From Haliclystus octoradiatus (taxonomy: Eukaryota > Cnidaria > Staurozoa > Stauromedusae > Haliclystidae), in assembly GCA_916610825.1 (NCBI GenBank), contig OU744451.1, positions 14,743,905 through 14,807,904 of the forward strand: DNA of 64,000 nucleotides. Direction: 5' to 3'. Positions within the stretch are counted from its first letter, which is position 1, and each line of letters begins with the position of its first letter. Under the pieces are notes generated by a model. It was given only the letters and a program-made list of their open reading frames with translations. It searched no databases and had not been told where the DNA came from. Made by a program: the position numbers and the translations under genes. Of the stretch, positions 23,549-35,044 are shown piece after piece.

Positions 23549-26500
23549 CTATTTTGGATTTTTACAGTCAGTACATCTAATCTTTGTGATGTCTCCTTTG
23601 TTGTTAATGTCAAGTGTTGCTGGACCTGTTTTGCTCTTATCTCTAAATGTCAACGTACGGCCATCTGCAGTCTTTCCATAACTCACTCCACCGTTATGTT
23701 TTTTTCCTGTTGCCTTTTCAAACAGAGCTTTCATAGCTTTACTAGAGGTGGCACTTTCTTTTACTGTTTCTGTTCCCTTTTTCTTTGCAAATGATCTTAC
23801 CACCTTGGCACCCGAATTGATTTTATCAATCTTTGAAAGTGCTTTTGCTCCCAATTTTGTAGCTGTTACTCCCTGTCCTAGACCAGGTACGATTGCTGCT
23901 GCTGACAGGCCTGCCTCTTTCCAATTACCTCTGATTGCGTGAAGACCAGCATTAACTGCATCAGGTACTGCGCCAAGACCAGGGACCATACCTCCTACAT
24001 CCAGTGCAGTATGAACTTTGTCCCAAGTGGATGATGGCTTCTTTGGTGTTTTCGATGATGACGATGATGATGACGATCGACTGCCACCCCACCAACCTAA
24101 CGTAAGGAAGACAGTTATAATATTGAGAGTTGGAATGAATATTAATTACCTACAATCTGATAAACCTAGCTCATGAAACTAAATTTTCACAAAAAGCATA
24201 ATTGGTAATTATTTACTTATTTTTTCAATTAAGAGTGTCTTTTATTGCGCCTTGAAATGAAATCCCCTACCACTGATGAGTTAACAATAGGATAAGATAT
24301 AAAGCGAAAAATATAACTTAAAATGACTAAATACAATGCCTAATTCCCAAGTGAATAGGAAATGAGAAAAAACAATGCCACCATCAAGTAAAACAAGATG
24401 TACCGATCATGTAATGTGCTATTTACGAGGAAATCACATGTAATTACATCCAAATTTATACGGCAATCTATTCAACTATGGCTTCTATAGAAGTCATTAG
24501 TTATATAAATCATGCTCTGCTATATATATATGCATCGATTTTAACCTGTCATGATGATTTATAGCCACCTGAGCTCTATAGAGGAGTGAGTGTTATACGG
24601 GTGCGTTCAGTATAGGGCGATACCGTCTAAATTACTTTTTAGCTAGATAAGTTCACATTAGGACATATATTGATTCATTACTTGTAGGGAGTCTATGTCA
24701 TGTCGATGCTCGATGTCATAAGACGATTTCATCAATGTTGCTCCCAGGAAAGAAGAAAGTCATGCATGAATTATATGATGTCTTGTTGAATATGGTAACT
24801 ATAAGTATACTGATAACTATGGATGCATGGTTGGACTTGAAAATCCTCAAATATCAAATTTAGAGAAGAATTTTGCTCATTTATGACTTCACTATAATTG
24901 TATCCGAGGCACTGTAAATTACAGCAACTCCGTTTATCAACATAAAATAGCTTGTCAAATTGAACAATCAGTATCGCTATTATTAATCATCTGACATAAC
25001 ATATACCTAGCTTGTTATAATTCATAACCTATTCAATAAACTAAACATAATACCAAAATGCTGTTTGATGCTGCCATTTGCATTTAAAAATGCAGAATTT
25101 CCAATTCTTTCTGCGTTTTGAAAATATCATAGTGTATATAAAGTGTTGTAAAGTGTTACCTCCACTCTTGCGACCTGATGATGTCCTAGTAGATGATATT
25201 CTTGATGTGCCACTCGATCTACTACCTCCCCATCCACCTAAACATATAACAGCATTTACATAGTTTCTAGAGACAAATTGAATAATACTATATAACTGTT
25301 TAGTTACATCAACCTGCCATTCTAATGACGTGAAATTAATATATTAATAACAAAATGTTTAGTAAATTTCAGCTTACTTTCTTCCAAGTACAGTATATAG
25401 GGTAGACCTAGTGTAGAGTCAACTGTTAATTCGATCAATTCATTCATGTCCTGTGTATTGAATGGCTGCATGTGATTTAATGCAATCGATTGTTGCATGT
25501 TGTCTCTTTAGAACTATACAGTGATTTTTTATTTCGATTCATTGTCATCATCATCATCATCATCATTATAAAGCTTGAGCTTACGTTTTATGATTTAAAA
25601 TTTTCAAGGAATAGATTAAAGCAGAGCCAATTGCATGTAATAAAACAATTATAATAAATACAGAGATGTTTATTATCAGAAGAAATGTTCCAGCTGTCGA
25701 ATTCTCTAGCGATAGGATCTGACAGGAAGAGCCCAATCGTTTGGTCCTGTGATTTATGCTTAAGGGGAACGAGTCCAATTGAAGCCAATACTTATGAGTA
25801 CGCCAAAACGCGATAGTTGTTGTTGTCTTATACTCACTTCTACTTGATGTACTTGAGGATCCTCGTGATCTACTTCCTCCCCATCCTCCACCTAAAAGTA
25901 AACACAATTGCAACAAATTATGTTATATAAGATTATGGTTATCTGCCTCGAAGTGGTATTTTTATGATGAACTGATTGGTTTATCTTACATGCCAGCTAC
26001 TTCATAAAACTATCACGCCCAAATACTGGCTTCCTATACGTTACATTGCTAACTAGTAATAATTCCCCGAACATTATCATAATATCGAGAAAAACAAAAG
26101 CGTCGTTCCAAACGTGTGTTACCTTAGCCAGTACAATTAATAAAAGTATAACGATCAGCTATTTTCAATTAAGAAGTACTATAACACTTGTATTGTCATC
26201 AAGACATGATATCAACTCGTAACCGGGACAATTAACATGTATTGAAATGGATTGCATTTGAACTTACTGCTTCGACTACTGCTAGAACCTCTACTTGAGC
26301 TCCTGCTTCCACCACCCCAAAGAGGTGAACGTTTTACTCGCTCATGCTCGCTATGCTCTTCAGTTTGCATTGCCTCATCATCGTCCTCGTCTTCTTCCTC
26401 ACCAATATTATCATTGCCGTATTTTTCGTTGTATTCTGTGTAGGGAAGAAAACAATATGTCAAGGCCATGAGTTAACTTCCATCTGTGCATGTCTAGTAG

Positions 26501-27796
26501 CTATAGCTAACCATAATCTGAAGCTATTAGAAGCCTCATCGAATATAAGAAAGCTACGTCATCGAGCAGTGTACAAGGCATAGAGAGGCTGGATGTTGTT
26601 CTCATTCGTCGCAAATATTTTACTTGTATACTACATATACATTAGACAATTATAATAATGTATACGAAGAACATATAGACATCATCATCCAGTATATAAA
26701 GTGGCCAGTTACACCATATATATATATATACATCTATAGAGATATAATAAAAGGAGTCAAAGACTACACATTCATAATTGTTATATTGACTCATTTGACT
26801 CCTTTTATTATATTTAGCTCTGTCAAAGACATCGAGCACTATCTTTTGCTATTAGATGATATATACGTGATTGAAATTATCTTAAAGATATTTGCTAATG
26901 AATCGGCTAACTGCAGTGCTTATGAATAAACGTTCTAATTATGGATTAGGATTAGGAACTCAGAAGAGACATCCTTTTTGATTTCTAACTCAAATACTGC
27001 ATCTATATAATAATTATCAAAACGAATAGCATTCAGTGAAACCTCATGTAATGCAATTAATAGTGTCCGTGCATTATTGAATTCTTACCAAATCCCGAAC
27101 ATAAAATTTTGAATGTCGCAGAATTCAATGCCAATTCTGTATCATTAATGTCCTTCCCATGAACTATTTCAGGCTTTAATTTTTCCTCGAGAAGATGTTG
27201 ACATAAATGCTAATTACATAGATAAAAAGATAAATATAGTTTTTAAACTTGATATGTCATAACAAAAGCTAATAGAATATATATAGATTATGGATTTTAT
27301 TAACTTTGGGCATAGTAAATGTTTGAAATCGCTCGCGTGTAATGTATTCAGATTTTTTCAAGAAGAAACTTAAATGATGATCTATGATCAAGATAAGAAA
27401 CCTATCAAACATTATCTGATCTCAGCTAAATTCGAATGATACCTCCAAGAGGGCGTAGTAATATAAACACAGGTATATGGGCATGTATAGAGCTATCAAG
27501 TAAATTTTAGTCAATATCTGGTTTAAGCATACATACACAGTGTTTATATAGTATAACATAATTCCCGAATCCTTTTAACATCAATAACTTTCTTGTGCTA
27601 GGCTACGGTATATAAGCATTCGGAAAGATGGCACAGAATAATAATACAAATTAAACCATACTTGGAACCACTGAGCATTCTTTCTGGATGATAATAATTC
27701 TGTACAATAAACGTAATCTTATCTTACCTTCTGATAACTGCAATGTGGAAGCAGCAGTAACATACCAACACAAACGTAGAATGTCTGAAAAATCAT
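23549..27796 (-). CDS. Secreted preproprotein with polymorphic-toxin-like C-terminal region, 6 exons
   Basis: Exons on the minus strand: 27796-27728, 27209-27089, 26435-26268, 25891-25838, 25237-25160 and 24096-23549. All are GT-AG and the phases agree (1038 nt, 345 aa). Exon 1 is a complete signal peptide (Met plus hydrophobic LLLLP core). Exons 2-3 encode an acidic propeptide ending in the furin-type site RVKR (residues 96-99). Next come Ser/Arg-rich modules with WGGSRS-like motifs. One begins in exon 3, one fills exon 4 (54 nt), one fills exon 5 (78 nt) and one opens exon 6; exons 4 and 5 are symmetric, as after exon duplication. From residue 200, a VPGLG...AGLSAAAIVPGLG segment resembles the hydrophobic linker that precedes toxin domains in bacterial Rhs/polymorphic toxins. 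The last 45 residues (ADGRTLTFR, TLDIN, ITKIR) resemble the small C-terminal domains that follow it. Activity is unknown; I see no assignable catalytic triad. Gene transfer from bacteria is an inference. Confidence 0.65.
25546..25567 (+). repeat. (CAT)n microsatellite
   Basis: Seven CAT triplets in the intron between exons 4 and 5 of the secreted-protein gene. Confidence 0.8.
26715..26735. repeat. (TA)n microsatellite
   Basis: A short TA run within a 120-bp region that also contains the inverted pair AAAAGGAGTCAAAGAC / TTTGACTCCTTTTATTATAT around 26750-26815. Confidence 0.7.
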
Positions 27797-28249
27797 TTCG
27801 ATAATAACATATGCTCCTATCAACGTGGATTAATTGACTCTCCCTGTCCACCGTGTAGTAATTCGTCCCCGACTGACTTATAAAAACAGAAATGTTCTTT
27901 ATTTTTATATGTTCATATCGAAACTGAAACGTCAAGTGAATTGTACTGTTTTTTTCCATATATTACCGTCAATCAAATGTTCATATTCTACTTCCTAGTA
28001 TATGAATACTATAATACTGTTTCTAGTTTCTATAGCTCTTTACCAAGGAATTTTCTTCCCATTCATAGAAAGTAAGGATGTAAATATTAGATGACGGATG
28101 TAATGTTAAAATACCATATAATGATGATCACATTATGTACATTTTGGAATACATTTGTACATGTTTCGATACTTTTATAACTTTATAGTGAATCAATTTT
28201 ATCATAATATTATTTAGAAGCGACGAGGATCAAAAGGCTCCTATAACCA

Positions 28250-28400
28250 CAGGGGCGGGTCCAGGAAATATGCTGACTGTCGCTTTAGGGGCGAAGCCCC
28301 CTCTAAGTTGGAGGAGCATAACCCCTCACCATCTAGGAGGTCTGGGGGCATGCTCCTCCTGAAAAAATTTTGAGAATAGGATGCTTTCTAGCTTTCTAAC
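28250..28400 (+). mobile_element. hAT-type element left terminus
   Basis: CAGGGGCGGGTCCAGG opens at 28250, followed by GGGGCGAAGCCCCC and TCTGGGGGCATGCTCC. These are typical subterminal words of non-autonomous hAT elements in marine animals. The right end was not found. Confidence 0.5.
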
Positions 28401-28739
28401 TGCCGTTTCGCTTCCATATATATTGAACAATTACTCGTCAGAAACAAATTCTGGGTCAATGATTTTAGGTAATTTCTTGAATTTAATTTTTTCAGCAGAA
28501 GTTAGTGCATCTATGATATGATATGATTATTGATATGATATATTTTGTAAAATTGACTGGCAAATAAAGGACACGTTACAGCCTTAAGATTAAATAAAAT
28601 TATAAAATATTTTAAGCTACTAAAGACATTGAATAGCGATGAAAAGGACCAAATAATTTGAATCTGCTTAAATATTTTACACAAGGGTGTTAAATCCACC
28701 CGTTTCAAGTTACATTTGGATGTTAAAAATGTTACAGTT

Positions 28740-28895
28740 TCTTCAGGTAGGCCCTTCCACCAAGGCACTACGCGGCTGCAGAATTGAAATTTTACAGCTT
28801 GGCTGCGTGGAATATTTGGAACGCTCAATTTATACGAATGCCAGCCATGGTGCCAGCTGCTGGGACAGACGGGAAAAGATTGAATACGATATAGC
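28740..28895 (-). pseudogene. LINE C-terminal fragment
   Basis: The minus strand reads HSYKLSVPNIPRSQAVKFQF and then FCSRVVPWWKGLPEETVTFL, the terminal motif (surface helix plus W-LPE-V) that ends CR1/jockey LINE proteins. Little else of the element is left. It lies directly against the CCCAGCAG terminus at 28897. Confidence 0.6.
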
Positions 28896-28896
28896 C

Positions 28897-31800
28897 CAGC
28901 AGGCAAACCGACGTTGGAACAACGTTAGATTAAGGTTGGATACAACGTTGGTCCAATGTTGGATAAACAAAAGAGCTACGTTGTATATGAAAGGTGGACC
29001 GACCGACCTATCCGACGTTGGAATTGGGTAGATATCCGACCCTCGACCAACGTGGACCAACGCTGATCCAATCTTAATCCAACTTAAAGAGCCTATTGTT
29101 TCAGAAGTCACGGTTTCTGTCCAAAAATCACGCCATCTCTTAAAAAGTCTTCCTGTCGTGAAAACAACATGAATGCTCGAAGAGCGAGGCAAATTGAACA
29201 CGTCTGACAACTTTTGTGGTGTCGTATATATTAATAATAACGAAAGAATAACAATAACGAAAGCTAATAAAAAGACAAAAGTTTACAGAATAAAAGTTTA
29301 CAGTTGTTTACGAGGTTTTACAATGGAAAATCTTGCCGTCTTCTTTTTCCTCCATCTAGACGGTCAGGTGCGTATTTTAACCTGTCAGCAATATACTTTT
29401 CAACATCGGCCCTCGTCGCTTTACTGTGGTGTTGGATAACTGTTTCTAAGGAATTAATCAACAATCATGGTTTGAAATAAAATATGTATTATATCGATTT
29501 GAGCAAAATTTCAGTTCTTGTTTTATAAGAGAATCAATAAGCCTATGCTAAACCTTACAATTTTCAAGGAACTTATTAGGAAACTGAGAAAAACTTTTTG
29601 ATCAAAATGTCTTTTACATGCCTTATATATTCACAGCTCTGAACATTGATAAACTTTTCGAATTGAAATCCAACAAAAGTTTAATAGTACTATAGTACAG
29701 TCTAGGCTTCTATAACAAAATATGTGTAAATTCAAAGAATTATATACAGTACTTAAGTTTCTTGAAATTTCTAAAGGCCCAATGATAATGCCAATTGATT
29801 AGTTTCTTATAAAAGGATTTCTTATTAAAATATATGTGTATAGTAAATGTGCAAACAATAATTGTTAGACCTTATTCTACTGTACATATATACATGATTA
29901 CACAAACACAATAGGCCTACACAATAATATTTTTATATTTTGATTAAATAGGCCTACTTACCCACTACTGCCTGCATAATTCTTGAGGCTCCAACGCCAA
30001 CCTTATTCCCCCTTTTTCCTCCCATATTCATTTCTGCCATTACTTTGTCAGACAAAAATCTATGAAGATAATAAAGGTAATCAATTAAAAGGTGACTTAT
30101 GTGACTTGAACCCACCTCGAATAATTATAGCAGTAAATTGTGTAAACCCAGCTCGATTGTATTAGCTAATGTTCTTACAATTTGGTGATTACATTCGTAT
30201 ATACTTACTTCTTTAGAATATTTGCAACTTCTTCTTTGACAGAATTCCCCCCAATAGTAGATAACTGAGCCACCTTGTGATAAAGAAAACAGTTTTGTAA
30301 CAAACATTGTAATTGATTTGCTAGTCGAGCTTAGATCAGTAAATTATGGGGCTGTAGAGAGTCATGTGAAAAATGCTTGTGGCTTATCAGGTTCTGAATA
30401 ATTGATAAAGATGATAATGATATGATGTTTATTATTATTGTTACGCCCACTCTATATGTGCTGTAGTGCGGGTAAGAAATACATTGCATGCGTCACATAA
30501 AACAGACCCCAATGTTCTTAAATTGTTTTGGCTTGTGACACAAACCAGCATAGCCAGTTCAAACATTCACTTTACTTTAAATGGGAGCTCAGTTTTGTTT
30601 CGAAAATGTAAAATTATTATTATTATTATTATATGGGATAGCTTCATTTGCTATGTTGATCCCATGTTGAGATTCATTTTTCAGGGCAGTATTGTGCAAT
30701 CATATTTTACTTACAAAGTGTTGGTACTCAGTGTCAGACTCAATATCATTTTCCAACTCATCAAACTCCTCCATCAAATCAACATACTTCAAGTTCCTAG
30801 CCGATAAACCTAGTGAACACACATAGAAAATGATATTACATTGATTGGCGAAACGAAGCACAGTAGTAAACATAGATCAACCATATGAAAGTATTGACTA
30901 TTTGTTGTACTTTGGAATATTTTATTTAAATCTTTTGTGCCGAAAGACTTACTGAAACCAGATCATGATGCAACATTTATTAAATTCAAGGATCAAGATG
31001 GGTAATTTACTTAATAGATTGTTGTGTCTGTTATTAATTATGCCTATTCGTTTTAAAAAATTACATTTCCCGGGGTTTTTCTTGGGGGCTAAAGATCAAA
31101 ATGTGCAGAAGAAGACAAATCTACTTCCCCCCAGGGAATCCATTTCTCGGCAAAACCCGACTAATCCCCCTCAAGAGCCTAGGGACGACCCCTCCGGGAA
31201 CTGGGAAGCCACTGATACAGTGATATATGCATGAGAACAGAAAGTCACTCATAATACCCGTACAATGTTCTCAAAATAAGTTGATCTATGGAACAAACTA
31301 GCAGTACCATGATTCACTTTTCAAAGGTCTATTTATGTATTGACTATAAATGCAGTATCATTAGTTCTTCTGAACCTGTGTTCAAATTCATGATGTCATA
31401 GAGAGAGGTGCCTGGGTTATCTTGAATAATATAATAATAAATTATAAGTGCTTGTACTCTGCATCATCAGCCATATTATTCTGATAGTCATAGTAGCCTA
31501 GCCTATATGGCCTACACTGTGAGGTGTGAGGTGACCTATCTCATTCAAAGGGATCATTAGGCTCATTATTCTCACCTGATTTGTTTAAGCAATTGTTTAA
31601 AATATGGATGACATTGGAATGTGTATGCACAGGTCTCTTTGTATCTCTAGCAAAAGGCAAATTCCTTGTTTCTGAAAATCATAAAGTAAAAACAACATAA
31701 AACTACGGAGTATCAACAACATTTAATATTTCCAAGTAAATAATGATTCCACATATAGATTTCAAGGGGTTCAAATTGTAACAAAATTATTAGCCTACCG

Positions 31801-33583
31801 TATCACTGCATTGAGTAGGCCTACCAATTCCTCCATCCGTCAGTTGGTTTGAAGAGCTGATGAGTTAAAAAGTAGTATAAACAAAATATGCTGATATAAT
31901 TGGACATTGCTTCACTTATTAATTTGTTGGCCTACCCATATACTCTATCTGTAGGTAGACTGCTACTCTGCTTCACTTTTTCAGATGGTTATGCATTCAA
32001 TGATCGTTAATAGCCTATTGATTCTAAATTAAATCAATAAATAAAGAAATGTGATGAAAATATGTTTAATTGTTGTTATCATGTAACTATAATAATTGAT
32101 AATGAGATTGACATGCATCGCCTACAACACCAGGCCTGCTCATAAATATGTAAATCGATTACCAGTTAGGCCTACATTTCAGTGTGTTCGCTTATTCTTT
32201 CTCGTTGACATTCTTTACATATTGATGAACTCAGAACTGCAGTTTAACAACATAATTTAACTCAGTAACTCATGATCCAACTAAACTATCTGCATTCTGC
32301 AGGACGAGCTACAGATCTCCACATCTTAGTCTCTAACTAGTATCAGCATACATTCTCAGTTTGAGTTCTATAATAGCAATGACAATCTATAAAAATCCAT
32401 AAATTTTAACAAAACAACATCAGCTTACAAGTCAATGAATCACAAATTTCATTTCTAGTCCTACCTTGGCTCTGTGTTAGATTCAACAATTTGTGGGGAT
32501 TCCAAATTCATCATACAAGAACTATCCTACAAACACAAATTAAATTGTTGACGGATTGGTCTAATTGTCAATTTGTCATGCATATGCTTTTGCTTGTTAA
32601 ATAGCCTAGTCTAGTACGGTAGCTGGCTGGCTTACCTGATTTATTGATAAAAAGAAGTTATTTCCAAGCCAATGCAGTAATAACAATCCAATATTTAATG
32701 TGATGAAATTATATGGGATAGATTCAACGTGATTTAAGATAAATATAATACTTCTCGAAGTTTTCGTCCTCTGATAAAATCTTACAAACCGGCATTTTGA
32801 ATTCTAGACTGACGTCTGTGTTATCTTTACAAACCGCCAAGTTTTCAAATAATCCTCCTGTTTGCAGACCTGTTCAATAATGACGCTTTCGATGTGACCT
32901 AGTCTCCTTTGAGTCATGGTCGTTTTATCCAATATATATATGTATATCGTTTTATCTTACAATTATAATGTAAATTAAAATTAAAATAATTATGATAGAT
33001 ATCAAATTATTTGTAAACTATATTTCTCCGTTTTTGCTGCACCAGATAAATCTCACATTTTCAATTACAATTTAAAATGATTCTCAGATATATAGTATAT
33101 AGGGGGTGCAGATAAAAAATTGGAACAATCTTTCAGAAAAAAAATAATAAAGTCAGCTTCAGTAGGGCGATCTACCAGCCCAGCATTCTACTTATTAGGG
33201 TTTTCAAGTCTGAAATTATTTTTTTAAGGGTAATGACATTTGACAAATATTTCATAATCTATATTTTGGTTCCTCTCTGACGTCTTACCGGAAACCTTAT
33301 ATGATGCAAAATAAAATTGAAAATGAAACTGATCTTTGACTCTCATGATATTTATAGAGGTGTGGTTGGGCATGTGTCGGCTTTCTTATGTCGATCCAAC
33401 CTTATTTACTACACCGTTGGATCTTCGTTGTTATCCAACATAAATCCAATCATTCTTATGCACCGTTGGATTTCTGTTGGGCAAATGACGTTGGAGCAAT
33501 GTTGGATATTCCAATCCAACGTCAACCAACCAACCGACGTTGGAACAACGTTGCTCCAACGTCGGTGTGTCTGCTGGGAGACC
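28897..33583. mobile_element. Candidate transposon bounded by CCCAGCAG inverted termini
   Basis: The left end (28897 onward) reads CCCAGCAGGCAAACCGACG followed by AACGTT/TTGG repeats to about 29090. The right end (about 33400-33583) is the inverse, with the same AACGTTGG-type subterminal repeats, finishing GTCTGCTGGG. The two ends have the right orientation to be partners. The interior holds a DUF4806-like gene (29318-32526, -). I found no clear target duplication (flanks ATATAG and AGACCA), so they could also be ends of two different elements of one family. Confidence 0.4.
29318..32526 (-). CDS. DUF4806-like protein, 6 exons
   Basis: Exons on the minus strand: 32526-32465, 31664-31576 (or from 31671), 30809-30715, 30273-30209, 30059-29962 and 29439-29318. 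Phases agree at every junction, and the last exon ends TAA at 29318. The encoded protein is about 170 aa. It has an acidic helical start (DLMEEFDELENDIESDTEYQ), then LSTIGGNSVKEEVANILKKF, a basic helix GGKRGNKVGVGASRIMQAVV and a tail KYIADRLKYAPDRLDGGKRR. The order IGG..VK..V..IL, GK+G, and L-K-YAPDR is that of the DUF4806 family seen in cnidarians, insects and fish, often near transposons; its function is unknown. The true start is unsettled: either the ATGATG in the first listed exon, or an ATG at about 32794 joined by a weak donor. Confidence 0.6.
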
Positions 33584-33636
33584 AATGGAAGAAATAAAAT
33601 TATAAAACATAGCAATTGAAGTTGAAGCTCAATCAT

Positions 33637-35010
33637 ATGAAAACAAAACAATTTTCAAATTTTCTTTCAAAAGCTAGATTTCACAACAGCAACAGATGCG
33701 TTGTTATAGAAGATGTTACTGATTGTAACAGTTCATATAACGGTATGTATTACTGCAGCCAATTATATTTCTATTTATCATGGTTATATAAACATCATTC
33801 TACTCTGTCGTGTATTTGTTAGAATTTTTGACAGAGGGTTTAATCTGTATCCTTTTGCATGTTGTTTTTCTAAGGTTATTCAAGTTGGAGTTGTCAATAT
33901 GATGTCATTTATCCCGATGAAGGTAAACAGAAATTAGAATCCTTTGTACCTGATCTAAATACTATTAATTGTGGAACTGTCAATTCACAGCACGGTTTAC
34001 CTAAACTTTAAGATTATATAATCACGACAACATTTTGAGCCCTCGCAAAATGTAGGTAAGTGTGTTAAAGGGACTTATCTATTTCTTGTGAGTACTGCCA
34101 CTATAAATTCAATTGACGCACCGGCATTACGTATGATGCGAGAAACGGATGCTGCTTGCATAATGTATATATATCTCCCACATTAGAATTTCCATTATTT
34201 CGTTCAGATGAATTTCAAAACGAGCAACCTATAACAGTCGACACTTATGAAATTGTGATAGAAGATATCAGTGATGGTTTACCTGATGTTATTCGACCAT
34301 TTGAAGGTCAATTAATCACAACGAAGCGAAATTAGTATGATGTTTTATTCATGACCTCAGACGGTACAATATTTCAACTTCATAAAAATAATCATATTCA
34401 TTAGTACTGTAGCAACGTACCTATAGTATCTATGACATTCTCAATATAAAATTAAGAGGAAGGAAGATTAAAATTCATGAATATATTTTATTGTAAATTA
34501 CTGTAGGTATTATATCGTCATTCCATTCTTTGTGATTTGTGTATTTATTTTATGAAGTTTAATTTTCCATTACAGTCAAACCTGCCATAACCGTCATCTC
34601 TATACAGCGGCCACCTGTCTATAGTGGTCAATTTATCTACCTCTCTTAGCTGGTCGTTATATACAGGTTTCACTGTATTATAGTTTTATATTCGCTTGGA
34701 AATGTCATATAGTATTTATAGGCCAATGACGAAACGTCGCAAACTTTGGTATTTTATTACTTGTCTTTCTTTATAACTGCAACAGCCAAATATTAATCAC
34801 ATTCTTTACCTTTTAGAATCTGTTTTGTCAGACGTTGACGAAGAATGCATTTCAATCGCTAGTTCATCATCCAAGAACGAATCTATGAACAGAAAGTCAT
34901 CTGTAATCAAATCTATTTTCAGGTCAGCCGAAGCAGTATTTAGATTTGAATTACCACCTTCCCACCAGATGTGGTTTTATCATTTGTACCAGACACATGG
35001 TGCTAATTAA
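33637..35010 (+). CDS. Orphan four-exon gene, 148 aa
   Basis: Exons 33637-33742, 33875-33922, 34208-34306 and 34817-35010 join in frame (447 nt, 149 codons with stop), with good GT-AG sites. The protein carries two copies of a short acidic motif (VVIEDVTD near residue 22 and IVIEDISD later), then a Ser-rich stretch with a basic RKSSVIKSIF segment, and ends FELPPSHQMWFYHLYQ plus a short tail. There is no signal peptide or membrane segment. An AATAAA at 35035-35040 follows the stop at a suitable distance. I do not recognise the family. More 5' exons may exist; the start is the first ATG of the open frame. Confidence 0.55.
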
Positions 35011-35044
35011 AAGAATTTGGTTCTCAAATTTGTAAATAAATAAA

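Noticed and set aside
26624-26929. 101-aa frame rich in Ile and Tyr
   Set aside because: Driven by the (TA)n run and the local inverted repeat; composition is not protein-like.
30965-31234. 89-aa plus-strand frame with a Pro-rich end
   Set aside because: Lies antisense in an intron of the DUF4806-like gene, with no acceptor/donor structure; the GC-rich part looks like a repeat fragment.
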